This document shows, piece by piece, positions 59,086 through 64,000 of a stretch of 64,000 bases of DNA. The notes under the pieces are model-generated. The model was not told the DNA's origin. It did not search any database and saw only the letters and a program-made list of their open reading frames with translations. Origin of the DNA: Ceratothoa steindachneri. Its lineage: Eukaryota; Arthropoda; Malacostraca; Isopoda; Cymothoidae. A program made the translations under genes and the position numbers. Every line of letters starts with the position of its first letter. Within the stretch, counting starts at the first letter, position 1. The stretch covers positions 34,211,175 to 34,275,174 of the forward strand of contig OZ018327.1 of NCBI GenBank assembly GCA_963969495.1, written 5' to 3'.

Positions 59086-59770
59086 TTACACCGTGTTGAC
59101 ATCCCTTGACAGGTAGTCAGCGACCACATTGTCTTGACCGCGCATGCAGGCCATGTCGGTCACATACTCCAAAATGGCGGTCCAATGTCGCTGCTGTCTG
59201 TCGGTTTTCGTGATTAGTGGAGATGAGAATGCCGACACTAATGACCTATGATCGGTGCACAGCGTTATGTGACGTCCTTCAATCATACGCTTAAAATGCA
59301 TAAAGGCTAAGTATACCGCGAGAAGCTCTCGATCATTAGTCGAGTAGGCCCGCTGTGTATCAGTGAGCTTCTTCAAGAAGAACGCAATTGGCCGTGCAAC
59401 TCCATCTACCATCTGGTGCAGGGTAGGGCCTGCCGCATACTGGGGACAGTCGGTCACCAGTTGAAATGGGGAGTTACTTGTAAGTGGATGATGGAGCGTG
59501 ATTGCTTCTGACAAGGCCTTCTTTGTGAGTGCAAATGCACTTTCTTCTTCCTCGCCCCATTTGATCTCACGAGCCTTCGGCTGTGCCCGTAATAACTCGG
59601 TTAGTGGGGCTGCCATCGCTGCGAAGTTGGGCATCATTCTTCGGTAATAGCTCATCATGCTCAAATACCGACGAAGTCCCTTTGAGCCCTTAGGTCTTGG
59701 CATGTCCTCAATTTCCTTTATTTTGGAAATTTGGTGCACCAGACAAACGACCTCCTCCTTTGTAAATTCA
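59086..59770 (-). pseudogene. gypsy RNase H
   Basis: An open frame covers the RT connection (LRRYLSMMSYYRRMMPNFAA) and RNase H. FQLVTDCPQYAAGPTLHQ holds the first Asp, NDRELLAVYLAFMHFKRMIE the Glu, HITLCTDHRSLVSAF the second Asp, and DNVVADYLSRDVNTV the C-terminal Asp. All key residues are visible. This is one of the better preserved pol parts. Confidence 0.87.
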
Positions 59771-60615
59771 CACTTTTCCAAGAAGGATGTGTCCACTTTG
59801 GTCCAGTATTTCCAAAACCTGCTCTAAGTGCTTCAGGTGGTCTTCCAGATTCTCGGAGAATATCAGGATGCTGTCTATGTACACATAAACGAACTCTAGA
59901 CCTCGGAAAATACTGCCAGTGTACCTTACCTTTGAAAAGTACAACTTGCATTTGGCAAGCCAAACGGGGGCTTCACATATTGTCACAAGCCAAATGGAAT
60001 GGCAATCGCCGTTTTTTCGACGTCCGCGGGGCTCATGGGGATCTGGTGGTAAACACGAATCAGATCCAACCTTGAGAAAATCCTCTTCCCGTGCAGGTGA
60101 TCCGCTAGGCTTTGGATCCGCGGCAATCGATATCTGTCGGGCTTAGTAATAGCGTTTAATGATCTAAAATCCCCGACCATCCTGTATTCACCGCGAGACT
60201 GTTTGGATACCAAGTGTATCGGGGAAGCCCACGGTGACTTTGAAAGCCGAATGATGCATTCCTTTAGTAAATCCTTGATCGTCTCTTTCAGTTTCTCCGC
60301 CGCTAACGATCTCGGATGTGCAAATGTTGGAGGGGCACTACCTGTCAAAATTGAGTGCTACGCTGCCCGTTCAACCACTGGTGGAGCGGAAGCGAGGCCA
60401 TGCAGCGTACTGAACTTCTCTATGATTTTCCTGCATTGCGGGGGTACATTCTGTAGACTATTCCTCACTACGGCGACGAACGGCCCCTCAGAAGTTTTCA
60501 TTACTGAAGCAAGTCTGGTATTTCGGTCTAGCAATTTATTCTGAGCGCAGTCCACGATGAGGTTGAAAGGCCTTAGAAAGTCCATCCCTAAGATTGGCGT
60601 GGTGGTCTCTGCCAC
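59770..60615 (-). pseudogene. gypsy reverse transcriptase
   Basis: Linker VDCAQNKLLDRNTRLASVMK leads to APPTFAHPRSLAAEKLKE, SPWASPIHLVSKQSRGEYRM, VGDFRSLNAITKPDRYRLPR and RLDLIRVYHQIPM (first catalytic Asp). After a frameshift comes EFVYVYIDSILIFSENLEDH. The catalytic pair YIDD is changed to YIDS, so polymerase activity should be lost even apart from the frameshifts. Confidence 0.85.
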
Positions 60616-61010
60616 TATGAAGGACCCCCTGAATAACTATAGCGTACGAGAAGTGTAAGCGAGCGGCTTAAAAGCTTCGTTTAAATGAGTCTTTTTGAGA
60701 CTCAGGATGGCGAAGTGGATTCGCCGCTGGCTAACAGTGGTCCAGCGACGCGGGAAGCTGTTCGGAACTCGCCTACGCTATTATTTTTTCTTTGCCCCTT
60801 TTCCTATTCCCATCTATCTACATGACCTCCTGAGACTAGGAATGGCTTTATCCGCACGCACTTCACCGTGGACTTTAATGCTCCCGCCATTAGCGCTTGA
60901 AATTTTTCCATTCGATTCTTCTATACTGTTTTGATTGGCTGGGATTATTGAGACACTCGCCTCCGTATCGATGAGGAGGAAGTTGCACCTGTTGTCGTAT
61001 ATTTTTGCGG
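60600..61010 (-). pseudogene. gypsy protease relic
   Basis: CNFLLIDTEASVSIIPANQ is the retropepsin active region, but DTG has become DTE, which should abolish activity. GSIKVHGEVRADKAI follows. Then an unrelated stretch of about 170 bases (60,640-60,810) interrupts the domain before VAETTTPILGMDFLRPFNLI, the conserved protease C-terminus (GMDFL). Confidence 0.75.
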
Positions 61011-61720
61011 CGATCTTGAAAACAGCCGGCATACCCGCTGCCGCGCTGGGTAGAGCATGACTCTCTAGTTTTCCGATTGACCGGAGATGATAGTCTGGAG
61101 GAGGGCTGCATCTGCAAAGCCTCAGCCTTCTTTGGCCGCTTACACCACGGCTTGCACCACCTAACCGTGTCTCCGTAGTATAGGTGAGCGCGACACACCC
61201 TTGGCCTCTGATTTTTATTGAAAGGACGCACATTAACCGGACTAAAGTTCGTTTTGCAACTATTGTTATTGTTATTACTCCACGGACGCGCCGAATCCGC
61301 AACGCTACTGTTTATTTGCGTAAACTGCCCGAATGAACTTTCCGCACTGTTCACATTGACGCACTGCTCTTTATTGAGCACCATTAATTCGTCCGCAAGT
61401 TTACCTAGTTGAGCCAACGACAGCTCCTTCTGTGTTGCAATAATAGGCGCGATGGTGGGAGGCAACGATTGCATGAATTTGTGTCTTACCAATTCCTCGC
61501 CTACTCCTAATTGCATTTACTGGCCGCCGGTTGATCGACCGGCGGCCAGTAAATGTCGACGAGTCTGTGATTTTGTCGAATAACTCCGGCTTCCTCTTCT
61601 CGTACAGGCCAATTACTTCGGCTTTAACTTATCATAATTTTGATCTTCAAAAATATCCGCAGGCAGGCGGTTCACCGTTTCCTCTTTTGTTATCCTAGAG
61701 TTTTGAAATTGTGCCTCATT
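60890..61720 (-). pseudogene. gypsy gag relic
   Basis: The upstream part reads VKAEVIGLYEKRKPELFDKI (about 61,560-61,625). The open frame from 61,516 reads QLGVGEELVRHKFMQSLPPT, SLAQLGKLADELMVLNKEQC and a nucleocapsid-like CRAHLYYGDTVRWCKPWC, in the pattern C-x-H..C-x3-C common in this lineage. A perfect 18-base inverted repeat (61,514-61,555) sits where the frame shifts. Gag forms the particle. Confidence 0.75.
61514..61555. other. Perfect inverted repeat, 18-base arms, 6-base loop
   Basis: CATTTACTGGCCGCCGGT (61,514-61,531) and ACCGGCGGCCAGTAAATG (61,538-61,555) are exact reverse complements around TGATCG. It lies inside the gypsy gag region, where the frame changes. Confidence 0.97.
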
Positions 61721-61902
61721 AATTCTGAAACCAGCCCGTCACTGCTGCTTCATTGAATAGCGATGCTTTGATTGCCATGGCGTTCACCATATCCCACTCA
61801 CCTTGTCTACTTTGCTGGTTCTCCATCATTATTCTTCCCTCTTCTTAAATCCTTGAATCTGCCTCGTGTTACAATTTTGTGGAACGACAGCAAAAGGTCG
61901 CC

Positions 61903-62824
61903 TGTTATGGGGGGGGGGACTAGCCTATTGAGTGGTAATACTTCGTACCAATAAGGGATTTGGCTGCCCGGTTAGTGGTACCTTGCCACTCAAAGGGGTG
62001 AGCTTGGTAGGATAAGGATAACGCTTGCCACCGGCAATGGTAACAAGTTAATTGAATGCGCAACGGAAATATCCCTTTAGCTAGCCTTGTACTTGATCCG
62101 TGAAGAGGGTACTAGCTGGGATGAATAAAATAATATGTTTATAGTTGTAAACGAGTCTCCGTCTATTTATTTCACATTGCACCGAATACTTCGAATACAA
62201 TTCCAAGATTCGACTTAACGACAAAGCAATGCGGGAAAATGATAGAGCGACCGGATGATTATAATGATCGACTTATTGAATTAATGAGCGCGAAAAAATT
62301 AAAGTACTAATAATGAATGACCTTTTTAACACATCTGCACCCATTTATAAGGGGAAGTAACGTCGATCGAGTAAGCCTTACGCTCCACCTACAAATGACG
62401 TTGGCGCACGTGATTGGCTGCTCATTCCCTTACCTCACCTCCTGATTAGCTTAAATTAATCGTTTATTTAATTTTGATTGGATGGCGGCTAAACTGACGT
62501 ACCTCGTTATTGGTCAATATTTCTAGAAGGCAGGGCTCTATCATAAGCATACATTTGTTTAATTTCTGGCTATCTTTGTTACAGAACGGTGAAATGCTTT
62601 ATTACACGCCTTTTTATTACCCTCAGAAATTCTCAGTTTCCCAATGTTTATTCTCTGGCGCCCGTCTGACTTGAGCCTAGATACGGAAACTACCACTGTA
62701 TTACAGTGAGAAAATCGGGCCTTTACCTCGACATTCCAAACTCGCTTTCTCTCCCAGCCATCGGGTTCCGTTGTGTAGGGTATCTACATGTACACCCTTC
62801 AAGTAAATACATGTGTGCCCTACA
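61903..62824 (-). mobile_element. 5' LTR of the Ty3/gypsy element
   Basis: Homologous to 56,120-56,987 with the same TG...CA ends on the minus strand. A TATAAA equivalent lies at 62,344-62,349 with CCAAT motifs upstream. It keeps an 18-base segment (near 62,052-62,070) and a 62-base segment (near 62,355-62,417) that the 3' LTR lacks. Bases outside the two LTRs (ACTGC on the right, TTTTC on the left) do not match, so no target duplication is seen. Confidence 0.8.
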
Positions 62825-62829
62825 ACTGC

Positions 62830-63450
62830 TTGCCTTCATATCTATTTATACAAATTACATATGCATTTTCCTTTCCTTATACAAATCAACATATATATTT
62901 TTATCTCCTTATTCTCACATTAGACATATTATTTCCGTTATTCACATGTAAGATGTAAGGCAATTAATTTGTTAGAATTTGATAAATCCACCGAGCGCTT
63001 ATTTATGGAGTTTCTCGCTGTGGCCGATTAAATCCTGCAATTTGGTGCCAGCAGCCTATCTATTATATAACACGAGCACCACAAAACTCCAGCTTCTTCA
63101 TGGCTTTGTATACTTTCACAATTATTCACAGTAGAAACTCGGGTAGGAGGCTGTTCAGCCTTTGAGATCCAGCTACTCATTGGGTTTTGAAATCGGTTAT
63201 CCTTCTCAAAAACGATCGATAGAATCACAAAGGAAAAAAAATGGTAATACAAAATTTAAAAAGATATAGAATTAACGGAGCGAAAAATAAATAAATACAA
63301 TAAATGCATTTCGGAAAGTAATGCGTTATGATTCAAGAATGATTGTCTCAGTTAAGCAGAAGCAACTCTCTGATTGGTGCGAAATCGGAGATCTTCCATT
63401 GATCAATTTTTATTCAAATTAAATTCACATTGGATGAAGAAGGCTCACCG
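62830..63450. other. No recognised gene
   Basis: AT-rich flank. A TTTGGTGCCAGCAGCC motif near 63,039 resembles a primer-binding region, but no LTR end could be placed next to it. Confidence 0.35.
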
Positions 63451-63458
63451 AGGACATA

Positions 63459-64000
63459 CGAGGGGCGGTCAATAAGTTTTGTAATTCGGATATAAGGAAA
63501 CTAGATATGAGGAAGTGTTTTATTATTTTCCAATATAACTACCCTCGACTTCAATGCACTTGCGCCACTTGTCCCTGAGGCTTCGAATTCCCGAAAACCA
63601 GAAATCTCCCGACTGCTGTTCAATCCACTCCTGGACATCTTCATCGTCCCCAAACCGGCGTCCACGCAGTGCAGCCTTGAGCTGGCGGAATAAAAAGTAG
63701 TCGCTAGGGACCAGATCTGGACTGTAGGGGGGATAGTTGAGCTCCGCGAATCCGCACTTGCGCATCTCTGACCTTGTGGACTTTGACGACGTTGAAGTCG
63801 ATCATGGGGCATGAGTTTTCTAGGGACCCAACGAGCAGAGACCTTGGTCATGGCCAAATTGTCGGGGATGATGTTGATAACACTTCCATGTGATAGTCCA
63901 AGTTCTCGCTCGATTTCTTCGACCTTCACCCGTCGATTTTCGAGGGTCATGTCTGACGGGCGTCATTTTCAAAGGACTCACGACCATGGAGGAACTCCCT
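63459..64000 (-). mobile_element. Internally deleted mariner, cut by window end
   Basis: It starts CGAGGGGCGGTCAATAAGTT preceded by TA (63,457-63,458). The minus strand encodes VKVEEIERELGLSHGSVINI, MTKVSARWVPRKLMPHDRLQ and, after the same deletion junction as in the 28.4-kb copy, the C-terminal part with LNYPPYSPDLVPSDYFLFRQ. The N-terminal end and the right terminal repeat lie outside the window. Confidence 0.87.

Larger units (their letters stand above)
57770..61900 (-). mobile_element. Ty3/gypsy retrotransposon body (gag-pol)
   Basis: On the minus strand: gag (61,700-60,890), protease (60,960-60,600), RT (60,350-59,770), RNase H (59,796-59,086) and integrase (58,937-57,919), the standard Ty3/gypsy order. 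The body lies between two related LTRs. The 5' LTR is followed by GGCGACC, a common start of the primer-binding region in arthropod gypsy elements. Stops and changed catalytic residues show it is inactive. The fragment at 19.1-20.1 kb is of the same lineage. Confidence 0.87.

Noticed and set aside
63028..63252. 74-codon minus-strand frame next to a TTTGGTGCCAGCAGCC motif
   Set aside because: It might mark an LTR element leader, but no LTR end, gag or matching copy could be supported in the window.

Overview
This 64-kb window looks like intergenic DNA from an animal genome. It is AT-rich, holds long (TA)n and (GA)n microsatellites, and is packed with degraded, nested transposable elements. I see no intact host gene, no rRNA, no convincing tRNA and no CRISPR array. 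The mix of non-LTR elements (CR1/L2-like, Jockey/I-like with CCHC ORF1, I-like with RNase H), BEL/Pao, Ty3/gypsy, a Gmr1-like LTR element and mariner/Tc1 copies fits an arthropod, perhaps a crustacean. That placement is an inference; the window has no diagnostic host gene.

Layout. 0.9-3.1 kb: CR1/L2-like LINE. 3.5-5.5 kb: first relic (copy 1) of a zinc-finger/putative RNase H-fold gene family, with heat-shock-element-like motifs upstream. 6.6-8 kb: LINE 3' end flanked by GTTAAC-rich arms. 10.7-11.1 kb: two (TA)n tracts. 11.7-14.9 kb: LTR element with pol order PR-INT-RT-RH (Gmr1-like). 15.7-16.3 kb: two minisatellites. 16.5-18.1 kb: LINE 3' end and a Tc1-like relic. 19.1-20.1 kb: gypsy fragment. 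20.4-25.1 kb: BEL/Pao element on the minus strand, split by two copies of an element with 128-bp tandem monomers and GTCG tetranucleotides. 27.8-30.4 kb: copy 2 of the gene family, cut by a 930-bp mariner. 30.9-32.4 kb: inverted arms enclosing a 128-bp satellite array and an LTR-like repeat. 33-39.5 kb: microsatellites, mariner and LINE fragments, a Jockey/I-like LINE and a truncated mariner. 40.4-43.8 kb: second Jockey/I-like LINE with a 0.9-kb insertion. 44-49.5 kb: CR1-like LINE split by copy 3 of the gene family, which has introns and inverted flanks. 50-54.6 kb: GC-rich I-like LINE lacking its RT core. 55.4-62.8 kb: dispersed repeat and a Ty3/gypsy element on the minus strand with two LTRs. 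63.5 kb to the end: another deleted mariner.

The least explained item is the gene family at 3.8, 27.8 and 45.7 kb. Its copies share N-terminal CxxC motifs, a block with aspartates 54 residues apart, and a conserved ERFHQD block. Copy 3 sits inside a LINE between AT-rich inverted segments. This suggests the family is the transposase of a DNA transposon rather than a host gene. Every copy is broken here.
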